DNA of 64,000 bases from Baylisascaris procyonis (lineage: Eukaryota; Nematoda; Chromadorea; Rhabditida; Ascarididae): NCBI GenBank assembly GCA_037389465.1, contig JAZARR010000171.1, forward strand, positions 3,410,001-3,474,000. The letters run 5' to 3'. The number at the start of each line of letters is the position of its first letter. Position 1 is the stretch's first letter. The translations under genes were made by a program, and so were the position numbers. Shown here piece by piece: positions 13,450 through 25,436 of this stretch. The notes beneath the pieces are model-generated. The model was given only the letters and a program-made list of their open reading frames with translations, was not told the origin of the DNA and made no database searches.

Positions 13450-15351
13450 ATGGCGATCGACTCAGACGATCCAAAGCAATGCCTCATCGAGGCAGAGGGT
13501 ATGAAGCGCCTTGCCTTCTGTGGGGTTGCCGTTTCTACGGTAGCTACATTGGTTGCCATTATCTGTGTACCAATGCTATGCACCTATATGCAAAATGTGC
13601 AATCGAATCTGCTAGATGAGATCAGTTTCTGCAGAACTCGAGCTGTATCACTTCGCGGAGAGTATACAAAGGTAATTCAGCAATCATCTAAGTGAAAGCT
13701 ATTACACCACAAAAACTACAGAGAAAAACAAGGCGATCGAAATCAATCAAATCGAATTTTCAATTCATAAGGAACTTTTCACAGTACCTTAGTCACCTTA
13801 TGATCTTCGGCGATTCATGGGCAATCCATCTCTACATCAAGCGAAGACGAATGCCAAGGTCACGATGAGAACACATTTACTCATTTCTGAAGTAAGAAAG
13901 GGAAGGGAATCAACAAGGCAAGAAACATACCTCAGTCTCCACTCCGAACTCAGGGGATCTTACGCTGGTTCCACGCCAAACCGCTTTAGAACCAAAGAGC
14001 CGTCATTCGTTGTGACAATGCAAGAAATAAAATCAGGGCAGCTTGGAAAGAGCAAAAATAAACATATGGACGGAAAGGACGACACTCGTGCACTTAACGT
14101 ACAAAATTCATCGATCAAACACCTCAATTCAGTGTCTGGAGGGACTTTTAAGTGTATTCAAGTGCTTTGAAACTAGCAAATGTGTAGTTTTAAAGACCCT
14201 TAAAAGACTTCCTACCTTGGGCGGAAATAATCTGCTATATGAAATCAATGTTCCATTACAGTTGGAGCACTCCCGCGCTGCTACCAAGGCTGAAAGGGAA
14301 AAGCGTCAGGCGTCTTACCAGTGCTGCAGCTGTGGCATTGGCCCAGCTGGACCACCTGGCCCACCAGGACCTGATGGCGAAGATGGTCGTGACGGCAAGC
14401 CAGGAAAGCCTGGACCTAATGGTCGCGATGCCGAAGAAGGACAGAAGGTATATTGTTCTCCACCTGACCGCAACAATCAAAAGACTATTGCATGTAGCCT
14501 TTGTCAAGAAACATTCGCGTCTGTTATATGAGCTGTACAGTCTAAGAAATAAGGTGAGAAATTCTGTTAAATTCTGTTACGCCTCTATGAAGTTCAAGAA
14601 GAAGTCAGAAACTACGTTTGGATTTCTATTTTGATTAGCGGTCGTTTTAGCTAAAAGCACTGGAATATTTAAAAGTTCGAGCATATGCACAACCACTCCG
14701 CACAACCCGTTCGTTATGTTGTCTATGACCATTGCAGCCAACTGAGAAAGACTGGTGCTTCAACTGCCCTGAAGGCCCACCAGGACCCATGGGACGACCA
14801 GGGCCCAAAGGACCTCGTGGACCACCAGGAGAGAGAGGACCTGATGGACCAATGGGACCCCCGGGACCACTCGGACGACCAGGCCCAGTTGGACCGAAAG
14901 GACCCCGCGGAGAACAAGGACCAGCTGGCGAACCAGGAAGACCTGGTGTTCAGCACGAGGTGAGCCTTTTTTCAGGACTTCGGTCGGCATATTGTCGGCC
15001 CGAAGCTTCTATACTTGCCACTTCTACAGTTACGCCTCATGCACGTCAAGAGAATATAACGCCCCCGAATTTTATTACCGTCAACATTTATCACCGAAAA
15101 TCTTGCAGGTTCCCGGACCCCCAGGACCAATGGGACCTCCCGGAGAGATGGGACCCCCTGGCGAAAAAGGACCCGATGGTCGCGATGGCAATCCTGGCCG
15201 CAAGGGTCCACGCGGGCCTCCAGGCGAAAACGGCAAGGACGGAACCAACGGGCAAGATGGCCCAAATGGCGAGCAAGGAGAGGCTGGACCAGAAGGGCCG
15301 AAAGGAAGCTGCGACCACTGCCCACCGCCCAGAACTGCCCCAGGATATTAA
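13450..15351 (+). CDS. Cuticle collagen, four exons, 290 residues
   Basis: Structural protein of the extracellular cuticle, secreted by the hypodermis. Exons are 13,450-13,671, 14,262-14,447, 14,738-14,959 and 15,109-15,351; all introns are phase 0 and have GT-AG borders. Residues about 21-44 form an N-terminal membrane anchor or signal sequence. Then comes the non-collagenous region, with a subtilisin-type cleavage site R86-E-K-R89 and a Cys cluster at 95-98 (CCSC). Gly-X-Y tracts begin near residue 101 and are interrupted by a Cys pair at about 143 and 146. They end before a short tail with Cys 278 and 281. This is the normal length and layout of a nematode cuticle collagen, with all Cys clusters present. 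The subfamily cannot be settled by eye. An ORF opposite the exons is only a shadow of the Gly-Pro repeats. Confidence 0.96.
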
Positions 15352-15540
15352 TTGCTCTTCTAAGAGTGATCCTAAGCTCGAACTTCTTTTCACTAGTCTC
15401 AAGCTTACGATCATTTGGCAGTGTTCCACCAAAGTTTTCCAAGCAATTTCTGTTTATGTTGTTGTTCATGGCAACCACTCAACGATTGTGATACATTTAC
15501 GAATAAGCCAGCACTATTGTCATGTTGTGCTAGCTATCGA

Positions 15541-15546
15541 AATAAA
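15541..15546 (+). terminator. Polyadenylation signal of the collagen
   Basis: AATAAA 190 bases after the collagen stop codon and about 110 bases before the retrotransposon fragment begins. Confidence 0.7.
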
Positions 15547-15659
15547 ACTCAATCATAAACGAAGTAAAGCATTCCTCATAGTCGTTTTCCATGACACTGC
15601 ACTATTTGAGAGATACAAGACAACTAATACTAATCTGAACTTAGAGTTAAGCATTTTCT

Positions 15660-16760
15660 GATCAGTGTCCTGATCATCGAACCAGTCTTTGCTGCGTTTC
15701 CTCACGAAGCCAACAACTCTGGCTGTGGCGTTATAGACTATATCTTTTAAGTTGTTCCAGTCGTCGTCGGCTCCATTGTTGTTCTTCCGCTCACTCAGCC
15801 TGGCATCAAGTTCTTGTTCCAGCTCCGTTCGAACGTCCAGACGTTTTAGCGCGCTCACGTTGAGCTTCTTGACATTGAGACCTCGTCGACACCTCTGCGG
15901 AGGCGTCGTTGTCAGGCGCACAGTACTACGAACTAGAACATGATCCGACCATGTCATGCTTCCGCGCATTGCTCGGGTTAATTTCACGTCTTTCAAGTCG
16001 CGTTGCTTGGTTATTACGTAGTCGAGCATGTGCCAGTGTTTCGACCTGGGATGCATCCACGTGTTTTTGAATTTGTTTGCTTGTTGAAAGACTGTTTCTG
16101 TAGGAAGTTTTGGAGGTTATCTTATCCAGTTCGGCATATAACTCTTCCTTGGAGTCGTCTGATGCGAGAAGGGTTGGCGCATATACCGAAAGGAGAGTGG
16201 CTCTGCGACCATGCGACAGCGGGAGTTCGAGGCTTATGTGTCGTGGCGTAATAGCGACTGGTGTAGAGTAAAGCGTTTTAACGATCGCGTTCCTAATGGC
16301 AAATCCAACTCCACCTTGCCTGGGTGCACCTTCAGGTTGTCCAATGCAAAAGAACGTATATCCTCCACCTTCTTCCGAGAACTGCGATCTACCGGAGATT
16401 CTAGTTTCGCAAAGTGCTGCGATGTCTATGCGGTATCTGGCAAGTTCACGGGCAATTATGGCTGTTCTTTGCTCGTGGCGATCGCCACTATCCAGTAGCG
16501 TGCGCACGTTCCACGTTGCCAAACTGATTGGTTGAGATTTGCACCACTTTGTTTTTCGACCGCAAGGATAAATATTCAGCAAGCCGCGGTATGCCTGATG
16601 AAGGATTTGGAACTAGCAATGTTTAGGGAACCTTTTATATCCCCTTCCTCATTCGAAGAGAGCAGTGCGTTCCTGAATAGGGCTGCTCTGCCACCCAGGC
16701 AGGACACAAATCTTGAAGTAGTTCCTGATCGTCAAGAAGCGGCCATCACACCTGAGCCGC
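15660..16760 (-). mobile_element. RTE-type non-LTR retrotransposon fragment, endonuclease part only
   Basis: On the minus strand an ORF from 16,582 contains the start of an apurinic-type endonuclease of RTE elements: [12 protein letters not shown], then ALCETRISG, then GGVGFAIRN, then LLSVYAPT. Near 16,100-16,115 the frame changes and a central piece of the domain, the part that carries the GDFNA-type motif in this family, is missing. The second part (16,056-15,660) resumes with the NTWMHPRS region, then WSDH, and runs into the linker. It stops before any reverse transcriptase, so the copy is 3' truncated and internally deleted and cannot be active. The stretch 16,583-16,760 is GC-richer and probably element 5' UTR. 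It inserted just beyond the collagen 3' end, in the opposite orientation. Confidence 0.9.
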
Positions 16761-16888
<128 letters not shown>

Positions 16889-17710
16889 TGGACATATCCT
16901 GAAAGAGTTAGCAAAATGAGAGAATGCAAAAAATTAGAGCAATTTCTGGGGTGTCTTTTCCACTCGTTTCGGCTTAGCTGGGAAATTTTCTCGTTCCCAA
17001 ATTGTACAAGAAAGACGTCATATAAAATTTATTCAAAATAGTTTTTTTATTTTTCGCTAAAGCAATAACAGTTTTTCTCACTCGACTTCATTCCTCGTTT
17101 CAACGTCGGTGAGTGGTTCGTTGCCTTATGCACGACTAGTTTATTGTTTCAATTGTATATGTATTCAGAGTAAATGAAGTGAAGTTCACCTCGATGAAAA
17201 AGAGTCCACCTCATCAATAGCGTTATTGCCTCTTTTAATAATTATGCTCAAACGTTGTCTAAAAAATAACTCATCACACAGGTATTCAGCATCTCGATGA
17301 ACTTATATACAAGTTTAAGCGCTATTTAGTGGGAAAGCGCACGTGGGAAAAAATCATTTGCAACTCTTCGCAATTCATCATCCCTAAATTAAATTGTCTT
17401 TTGAAAAAGCACAATGTTTCCAGAATTAATTTCTATCACAACGTTGCTGGTTGTGCACCTTTTGAAGCACACGCTAGTAGGAAGACATGGAAAACCTTGC
17501 GCAATGTTGCAATCGTAGAGAAATCAGTAAACTATAGCTTAATTTATTTTCGGATTACAGAAGAGAAAAAGTACGAATCAAAAAAAAAAATGAAACATCG
17601 TTTTCAAGTAATATTATCAATATCTCCCTCATAATCTCTGTGAATTCTGCATTGTGCTTGTGTAATTGTATAACATGAGAAAATTTTGAAAATTTCAGTG
17701 AAGACAAGAA

Positions 17711-18804
17711 ATGAAAACCATAATTTTATTCGTTGCAATCGTCGTACAGTGCCTTGCAGTTCCGTTGAAAATTTCTTCACCAAAGACATGCAAAAGATGT
17801 ATCAATCTAATGGACGAACTCCTCGTCTTGAATAAAAAAACATTCGACGAAATGATTGATCGTCAAATCACTGTTAGATTTGATTTCGTTGTACGGATGA
17901 TATCAAGGCAAAAAAGATTCCCATCGTATATCCTCGTTTCACTCTCTTCTCTTTTAAAAAACACAATCCACAGAAAGAAAAGCTTGAAGGATTCATATGA
18001 AAAGCAGGTGCATAGCATATTCTTTAGGAGTACATGGGCTAAGTGAACTGTTAAAGTTTTAATAGTGTAGGTACGAAGATTGGACGCTTTATTCGAAAGA
18101 ATCCTCATTTTATCTTAAAAATTGGTCGTTTTGCTTTCAACTTCGTAGCCTTTTTCCAGACATCGCCAGTGAGAGGCAACCTGCTGCGAAAGTTTGTATT
18201 TCCATCTAGAAAATTTAGAAAGGGAGAAAGGTATGGCCATATGAGCACAATTGCGTTCAAGGATATTTGCGCCTTGGCCGGTTTTGTTCCTTTGGATTGA
18301 GGAAATGAAAAACTGATATCTGATTGTGATTCATGCCGGCCAATTTATGCCTATGCCTCCTTTCTCTTATCACAATATGGAAGAATATACCTGAGAAAAT
18401 TCCTGAACGCTTTCTAGTTCATCGAACAGTGCAGCTCTTCTATGGCAGTGAAAAATATTGTGGAAAAAAAAATCGAAGTCTAACGAAACAACGAAAAGAT
18501 TTTTAAAAAAAGTTGTAGATTTGGAAAGTGTAGAAACCGCTTTAGCGCTTCACCTCACATATTAGTTTCTAAAGCATTTTAAAGATTTCTACAGCTAAAA
18601 ATTGAAGTCATTCAATTTCTTTTTGTTCCAAAATTTCAGGGAGTGGTGAGCAGCATATGCGATAAAAATATAATATATGTGATCAGTTGTCAAATGCTGA
18701 GCTCAGATATCGCGGATCTGAAAGGTTACGTCAAGAAAGCGGTCAGAGAAGAATTCAAGAGTAAAAAACTGTGTAATATGCTTAGTTTTTGCACACAAAA
18801 TTAA
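17711..18804 (+). CDS. Small secreted saposin-like (SapB) protein, copy 1
   Basis: Two exons, 17,711-17,872 and 18,640-18,804, joined in phase 0, encode 108 residues. Residues 1-16 are a signal peptide (MKTIILFVAIVVQCLA), so the product is secreted or vesicular. Six Cys after the signal sit at 27, 30, 61, 71, 99 and 105, the pattern of a single saposin B domain: CxxC at the start, two central, and a CxxxxxC pair at the end. SapB proteins bind or disturb lipid membranes; in nematodes the family includes antimicrobial and digestive members, but the role here is not shown. The start follows TTTCAG plus 13 bases, conserved in all three copies. The donor GTTAGATTT is also conserved. It is closest in length and layout to copy 3. 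Confidence 0.85.
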
Positions 18805-18861
18805 TCGGCAATTCAACTGCAATGAACTATAATCCACGCATGTTGTGTTTTTTGGTTGTCG

Positions 18862-18867
18862 AATAAA
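18862..18867 (+). terminator. Polyadenylation signal, saposin copy 1
   Basis: AATAAA within GTCGAATAAATTT; the same string follows the genes in copies 2 and 3, which supports the 3' ends of all three. Confidence 0.75.
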
Positions 18868-18880
18868 TTTCAATTTTTAT

Positions 18881-20539
18881 ATGCATGTTTGGATGATACA
18901 CAGTATAGATCCAAATCAAGCCCTTCGAATATACTCTTTCCGTCAACAGTAATGCCGAAAGATATTTTAAAAAATCGTTTCTTAAAGAAGGCAGTTAAGA
19001 AATATCTTTTGGATTAGTCATCGGTGACATATAATGAACTCAGCACAAAATTAGGGAATGAAGTCTAAAATTGCCGAAAATGGAGCACAGAAGGACACGC
19101 AAGTATCTAAACGAATTCAACCTGCAATAAGCATTTCGCATTCAAGGGCATAAATAAACAAAGAGTCATTGGTGCAACTGTGATCAGCGCAACCTCACCG
19201 CCAAATAGGTCAAACCTGCTCAAAATGGGTAAAACAACTCCTCGCTCGCATAAGCTGCCGAGTACTCTTTCGATACGATATGAAAACAAACGAGAAAGAG
19301 AAACAATGAAATTGAAAAATGTAGCCCTCAGCAATAAAAATGATACAACATCCCGCTCGGCCAAACAATAAACAATATTTTTTTGAAACATTAAATTCAA
19401 TGGTGCGGCACAGAAGTGCTCTAATGGAAATAGAGTAAATTTCCATACGGTCTCTTTTCATGTAAGGTGCTGATACGGTAAGGAGGGGTTGGAGCTAAAT
19501 CGGAGTGAAAACGGGTAGTAAGGCATCTTCGGAATTTAAAAGAGATTTGGAGTATACTTCTAGAAATTTTGGAGATTGAACAGTACGGAAACCCTCATAA
19601 TCTACGGTTCAAAAATCCTCGCACTGTTGTTCGAGCCAGAACCGCGCACAGCAAACTGCATCCTAATTACACGCCAACTGCCTAACCGGAGAGTTAATGC
19701 GAAAACGGCAAGAAATTTTGTCATAGCTAATTCGGATTTTTTGGTATGTTGGGGGAGGGGGGAGTAGGGGGTAGAAAGAGCGAGGGGAGAAGAACGGGGT
19801 GATTTCTCGCGTCATTTGGGATTTTTTTGGGCAGGAATAAGTTTCAGTTTTTGTTACCATTACCTTTTAGTTGCTAGGAATTTGCATTCCTTCCAGATGC
19901 ATTCTACTATTGTAATTTAATTTGGCCTAGGTGGAGAGTTCTTTTTGCCGTAAATCAATCGTTTCTATTTTTTCCTAAGCGATACAATGAGAAAATTGCC
20001 TGATGTGATAAACAGGCTGCGAAATTGCTGTAGTCGATAATCGTAATTAATAGAGTTCATATGGATTTGAAAAGAGGAGAAAAAATTTGAATTTGAAAAG
20101 AATTGAAATTTCATATGATCAATTTGGAAATTTTTCAAGCTATAAATCGGAATCAGTCAAACGACCACTTTTTCATTGAATATATACCGTGATGAAGAAA
20201 ATGCAGAAAAAAAAGCCCATCGTGCAGATAGCTTCATACAGTTTTTTTTTTTTTTTTTGTAAATAATTACCTCAAAATGTGACAAACGACAGCGAATTAG
20301 CATTCTTGAGGACAGAAATTTACGCACGGCATTTCCAAATCCTATTAGATGCAAACAATTCGCGGTATTTTTACTCGAATTTTCTAGCTAGCATGATCAT
20401 ACAAAGAAAGAAATTCTGTGAAGAAAAGAACGTGGTACACCCCCCCCCCGGCATTACTGTTAGCATAAAGAGTATATTCAGAAAACATTGACGAACGGGC
20501 TTTATTTGGATTTATACTGTATAGAATGCAAATGTAAGT
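18881..20539. other. Intergenic stretch between saposin units 1 and 2
   Basis: No gene found. It contains a short G-rich patch at 19,751-19,800, an A/T run at 20,241-20,259 and a C9 run near 20,443. Confidence 0.5.
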
Positions 20540-22558
20540 GCGAAAATTAAAATTTATTCGACAACTAAACTATACAACTGGTGTGACGTTATCGTTCACT
20601 GTAGTTCGATTGCCCATTCCTATGTGCAAAAATTTAGCATATTACACACTTTTTCACTCGTTACTTCAGCTTTAATGAAGTTGGTGAGGCATTTTCTCCT
20701 TTGCCGATATGTATGTCCATCGCTCCACATTTGATCCCATATGCTCGAACTTTATCGCATAATTCATTCATCAGTGACTGAAATTTCGAGAGAAAAGAAA
20801 ACGAAATGATTGCAATAATCTCTCTTTGCAGAAAATTTTCAGAAAATAGTCTTTGAGATGAAGCGTTAGAGCGATTTCTACACATTTGAAATCTGCAAAT
20901 TTTAAATAATCTCTTCGATGCTTCGTCAAACTTCGATTTTTTTTCCACAACATTTTTCACTGCCGTAGAAGAGCTGCACTTCTCCATGAATTAGAAAACG
21001 TTCAGGAATTTTCTCAGGTAAATTCTTCTATGTTATGATAGGAGAAAGGAGGCATAGGCATAAATTGGCCGGCATGAATCACAATCAGATATCAGTTTTC
21101 GTTGCCTCAATCCAAAAGAACAAAACTGGCCAAGGCGCAAATGTCCTTGAACGCAATTGTGCCCATATGGCCATACCTTTCTCCCTTTCTAAATTTTCTA
21201 GGTGGAAATATAAACTTTCGCAGCTGGTTGTCTCTTACTGGCGATGCCTGAAAAAGGCCAGGAAATTGAAGGTAAAACGAACAATTTTTAAGATAATAAG
21301 GATTCTTCCAAACAAAATGTGCAATCATTTTACGTATACTATCAAAACTTTAACAGTTCACTTAGCCCATTTACTTCTAAAGAACATGCTATGTGCCTAA
21401 TTTTCATTTGAACCCCTCAACCTTTATGCTTTTTTCTGCATCAGTAGCTTCCAAAAGACAGGACAGTGGAATGAGGACATACGACGAGAATCCTTTTTGC
21501 CTTGATATCATCCGTATAATGAAATTAAATCTAACACCGATTTTACGGCCAATCGCTATGTCGGTTGATTTTCCGCTCAAGACCCTGAGTCCACTGATCA
21601 GGTTATTACATTCTTCGCATCCTTTGTGTGAAGTTTTCACAGGAACTGCTAGGCTGTATGCGGCGATTGCAACGAACAAAATTATAGCTCTCATTTCTTA
21701 TCTTCTCTGAAATTCGAAGATTTTCCCTTATTATACAATAATAAAAGTCGGATGTAAGATTCTGATGGGAATTTCAAGGATGATATTGATAATATTACTA
21801 TAAGACGATATTCCATAGCTTTTGAATTGTTACTTTTCTCATATTATCAGGGAAAAACTAATTTGAAATTTATTCGATTTCAATATAATGCAACATTTAA
21901 CAGCATTTTCCAATTTCTTCGAATGGTATATAACCAATAACATTGTAATAGAAATTAATTCTTGAAATATTGTACGTTTTCAAAAGATAATAGAAAAAAA
22001 TTTTACTATTGGGGAATGAAGGATTGCGATGAGTCATAAAACGATTTCAATCCAGGTGCTAACTAAATATCGAATAACCTTATATATAACTTATTGTTGA
22101 TGATAAGTATTTGAATGATTGATTATTTTGTAGACAACGTTTGAGGGTGATTATTAAAAGAGACAACAACGCTATTGGCGAGATGGACTCTATTTCGATG
22201 AGGTGAATTTCACTCCCTTTACTCTAGATACATATATAACAACAATAAATTAGTGGCGCACAAGCTAATGAACCACTCACCGACGTTGAAATGAGGAATG
22301 AAGTCGAGTGAAAAAAACTGTTATTACTTTAACGAAGTGCAGAAAATTATATTTTGTATAATTTTGCATGACGCCATTTCTACGTAATTTTGCATAGCGA
22401 ACGAGATACTTTCCCGGCCAAGAGGAAACAAGTGGAAAAAAGCGCCCGAAAATTGCTGGAACTTTTTGATTTTTTTTGCATTTGTTCATTTGGTCAACCA
22501 ATTTCACGAGTGATCAACAAAAGAGATAGGTATAAAAATGTGGGAATATAGCCTAAAC
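20540..22558 (-). repeat. Saposin-gene duplication unit, copy 2 (inverted)
   Basis: This is the same unit as copies 1 and 3 but on the minus strand. Its upstream flank at 22,277-22,558 is nearly the reverse complement of 23,096-23,374, so copies 2 and 3 form the arms of a large inverted repeat. Confidence 0.93.
20620..21694 (-). pseudogene. Saposin-like gene copy 2, frameshifted
   Basis: Exon 1 is 21,694-21,536: signal peptide, then the CxxC start of a saposin B domain at residues 26-29. Exon 2 begins at 20,777 after TTTCAG. Its first part matches copy 3, with both central Cys present. By comparison with copy 3 it then lacks one base near 20,700-20,715. The frame now ends at a premature stop at 20,661, and the last two Cys are lost. 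The original stop position corresponds to 20,620, and a minus-strand AATAAA follows at 20,558-20,553. The truncated product would have about 91 residues with an incomplete disulfide set. The single-base loss could be a real mutation or an assembly error. Confidence 0.8.
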
Positions 22559-23095
22559 CCATTATGAGTACAAAATTTGCATTTCTTCTATATTTTCCCA
22601 GAAAGATTTAAGTAACAATTTATCTCATTCTCTTCATAGCGTTGTTCTATTTGTGCACTTTTCCATTAGTTCGTGTTGAATTTCTATGGTGTGATATCAT
22701 GAAGTGTATCGATAGCAAAGTTTATGCATGAACGAAGAATCATGATTGAGAGAAACTCCGTTAAGAGAGAAAGATGAGAAACAGTGGCCATTATTAGCTC
22801 TGATTGTCACTCAAAATTTTTCATGCCGTGTTTGTTTCGCTTTAAACCTCCATCGTACCCAATCGTATCGTATAGTCATGATCGCCTCGCTGAAACTGAG
22901 CCTAAGATAGGAAAAAAAAATATTTTTATGCTATCTCAGCCGTAGTTTCAGCTTTTTTCTTGTAATGGGGATGATTATCATCTCTAATTTCATTGCAAGT
23001 GGAGGAATACCTGTTGATTTATTGAGCCAATATTGCATAAAAGACAAGAAATGATGAATTTTTGTTTAAGATACAACGTTATATTTCTAACAAGT
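22559..23095. other. Spacer at the centre of the saposin inverted repeat
   Basis: About 537 bp of unique AT-rich DNA between the two inverted arms. The arms end in mirrored sequence reading GGCTATATTCCCACATTTTT on the right side. No ORF or motif of note. It probably lies between the two divergent promoters. Confidence 0.7.
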
Positions 23096-25160
23096 TTAGG
23101 CTATATTCCCACATTTTTACACCTATCTCTTTTGTTGATCACTCGTGAAACTGGTTGACCAAATGAACAAATGCAAAAAAGACAAAAAGTCCCAGCAATT
23201 TCCGGGCGCTTTTTTCCACTTGTTTCCTCTTGGCTGGGAAATTATCTCGTTCGCTATGCAAAATTACGTAGAAATGGCGTCATGCAAAATTATACAAAAT
23301 ATAATTTTCTGCACTTCGTTAAAGTAATAACAGTTTTTTTCACTCGACTTCATTCCTCATTTCAACGTCGGTGAGTGGTTCATTAGCTTGTGCGCCACTA
23401 ATTCATTGTTGTTATATGTGTATCTGGAGTAAAGGAAGTGCGATTCACCTCATCGAAATAGAGTCCATCTCGCCAATAGCGTTGTTGTCTCTTTTAATAA
23501 TCACCCTCAAACGTTGTCTACAAAATAATCAATCATTCAAATACTTATCATCAGCAATAAGTTATATATAAGGTTATTCGATATTCAGTTAGCACCTGGA
23601 TTGAAATCGTTTTATGACTCATCGCAATCCTTCATTCCCCAATAATAAAATTTTTTTCTATTATCTTTTGAAAACGTACAATATTTCAAGAATTAATTTC
23701 TATTACAATGTTATTGGCTACATACCATTCGAAGTATACGCTAATAGAAGAGATTGGAAAATGCTGTTCAATGTTGCATTATATTGAAATCGAATAAATT
23801 TCAAATTAGTTTTTCCCTAATAATATGAGATAAGTAACAATTAAAAAGCTATGGAATATCGTCTTATAGTAATATTATCAATATCATCCTTGACATTCCC
23901 ATCGGAATTTTACATTCGACTTTTATTATTGTATAATAAGGGAAAATCTTCGAATTTCAGAGAAGATAAGGAATGAGAGCTATAATTTTGTTCGTTGCAA
24001 TCGCCGCATACAGCCTGGCAGTTCCGCTGAAACTTTATTCAAAAAAAGCATGCAACGCATGTAACAATCTCGTGGAAGAACTCATATTCTTGAACGCAAA
24101 ACCACTCGACGAAGCAATTGAACGTCAAGCCGATGTTAGATTTAATTTCATTGTGCGGATGATATCAAGGCAAAAAGGATTCTTGTCGTACATTGTTCCA
24201 CTGTCCTGTCTTTTTAAACCCACTGATGCAGAAAAAAAGTATAAAAGTTGAGGGATTCGGATGAAAATCAGGCGCTTAGCATGTTCTTTAGGAGTACATG
24301 GGCTAGTGAACTGCTAAAGTTTTAATAGTGGAGGTACAAAGAGCATATTTTGTTCGAAAGAGTCGCTATCCTTCCATAATAATTGGTCCTTTTACCTTCA
24401 ACTTCCCGGCCTTTTTCTAGGCATCGCCAGTAAGAGACAACCAGCTGCGAAAGTTTGTATTTTAATCTAGAATATTTAGAAAGGGAGAAGAAGGATATGG
24501 TCGTAGGCGCAAAATTACGTCCAAGGACATTTGCGCCTTGGCCAGTTTTGTTCTTTCGGATTGAGGCAATGAAAACTGATATCTGATTGTGATTCATGCT
24601 GGCCAATTTATGCCTATGCCTCCTTTCTCCTATCACAACATAGAAGAATATACCTGAGAAAATTCCTGAACGTTTTCTAGTTCATCGATAAGTACAACTC
24701 TTCTTCGACAGTACAAAATAAGAAACTAAAGTCTTACGAAACACCGAGAAGGTTATTTATTTGTTTTTGTATTTAATTTTTTCTTCAGAAAACACTGGTT
24801 GTGAATTTCAGATGTGTGGAAATCGCTCTAGCGCTTCATCTCATAGATTACTTCCTAGAAATTTTTGACACAGATTTTTGAAAGCATTTCTTTCATTTTT
24901 TTTCTCGAAATTTCAGGAATTGATTAGCGGTGTATGCGATAAATTTCAAGCATATGGATTTAAATGTAGCGCGATGAATAAAGCTATCGATGGAATGAGA
25001 AAACGCCTCATTAACTATATAAAAGCTGAAATAACGAGTGAAAAAGTGTGTGCTATGCTAAACTTTTGCCCGAAAGGATTAATCGGCAGTCGAACTGCAA
25101 TCAACAATAATCCTATAACGATTCTGTAATTCGATTGTCGAATAAATTTTAATTTTTGCG
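23096..25160 (+). repeat. Saposin-gene duplication unit, copy 3
   Basis: Right arm of the inverted repeat with copy 2. It includes the upstream flank (23,096-23,972), the gene, and a poly(A) signal AATAAA at 25,141-25,146. Confidence 0.93.
23973..25129 (+). CDS. Small secreted saposin-like (SapB) protein, copy 3
   Basis: Exons 23,973-24,134 and 24,917-25,129 join in phase 0 for 124 residues. The signal peptide is residues 1-16 (MRAIILFVAIAAYSLA). The six saposin Cys are at 27, 30, 61, 71, 99 and 105, exactly as in copy 1. After the last Cys, copy 1 stops within three residues. Here a small insertion changes the frame, and the protein runs on 19 residues past the last Cys through what is 3' UTR in copy 1. 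The domain is complete, so the gene is probably functional. The AG acceptor before the ATG and the poly(A) signal match the other copies. It is transcribed away from copy 2. Confidence 0.82.
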
Positions 25161-25407
25161 CATATATTTGCAGTCCACACAGTACAGATCTGAATAAGGC
25201 TCATTCGTTTAGTGTTTTCTGAATATACGATTCTGTCCCACAGTATTGCCGAAGGATATAACATGACCGTTTCTCAGAGAAGGTAGGTAAGAAATAAATT
25301 TTGGATTTTTTTTTTTGAGGGGGGGGTATGGAAGGAGGGAGAGCGTGGTATATGACGAATTCAGCCCGTAAAATTTATACGGTCAAAACGAAGCACACTG
25401 TACATCA

Positions 25408-25435
25408 TATGACCATAGAAAAATATATGGTCATA
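25408..25435. repeat. Perfect 10-bp inverted repeat (hairpin)
   Basis: TATGACCATA, an 8-base loop, then TATGGTCATA. It lies just past the stop of the secreted ORF (read on the minus strand) and near the edge of the duplicated block. The second copy is at 32,259-32,286. Its role is unknown. Confidence 0.8.
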
Positions 25436-25436
25436 G

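Larger units (their letters stand above)
16905..18880 (+). repeat. Saposin-gene duplication unit, copy 1
   Basis: A roughly 2-kb unit that includes about 800 bp of upstream DNA, a two-exon saposin-like gene with an intron near 770 bp, and its poly(A) signal. The upstream parts of the three copies share recognisable blocks such as TTTCAACGTCGGTGAGTGGTTC and the CTCTTTTAATAAT block. Copy 1 is the most diverged of the three. Confidence 0.85.

Noticed and set aside
14732..15661. 309-codon + ORF overlapping collagen exons 3 and 4
   Set aside because: It reads through an intron and leaves the Gly-X-Y frame in exon 4; the four-exon model explains the sequence better.
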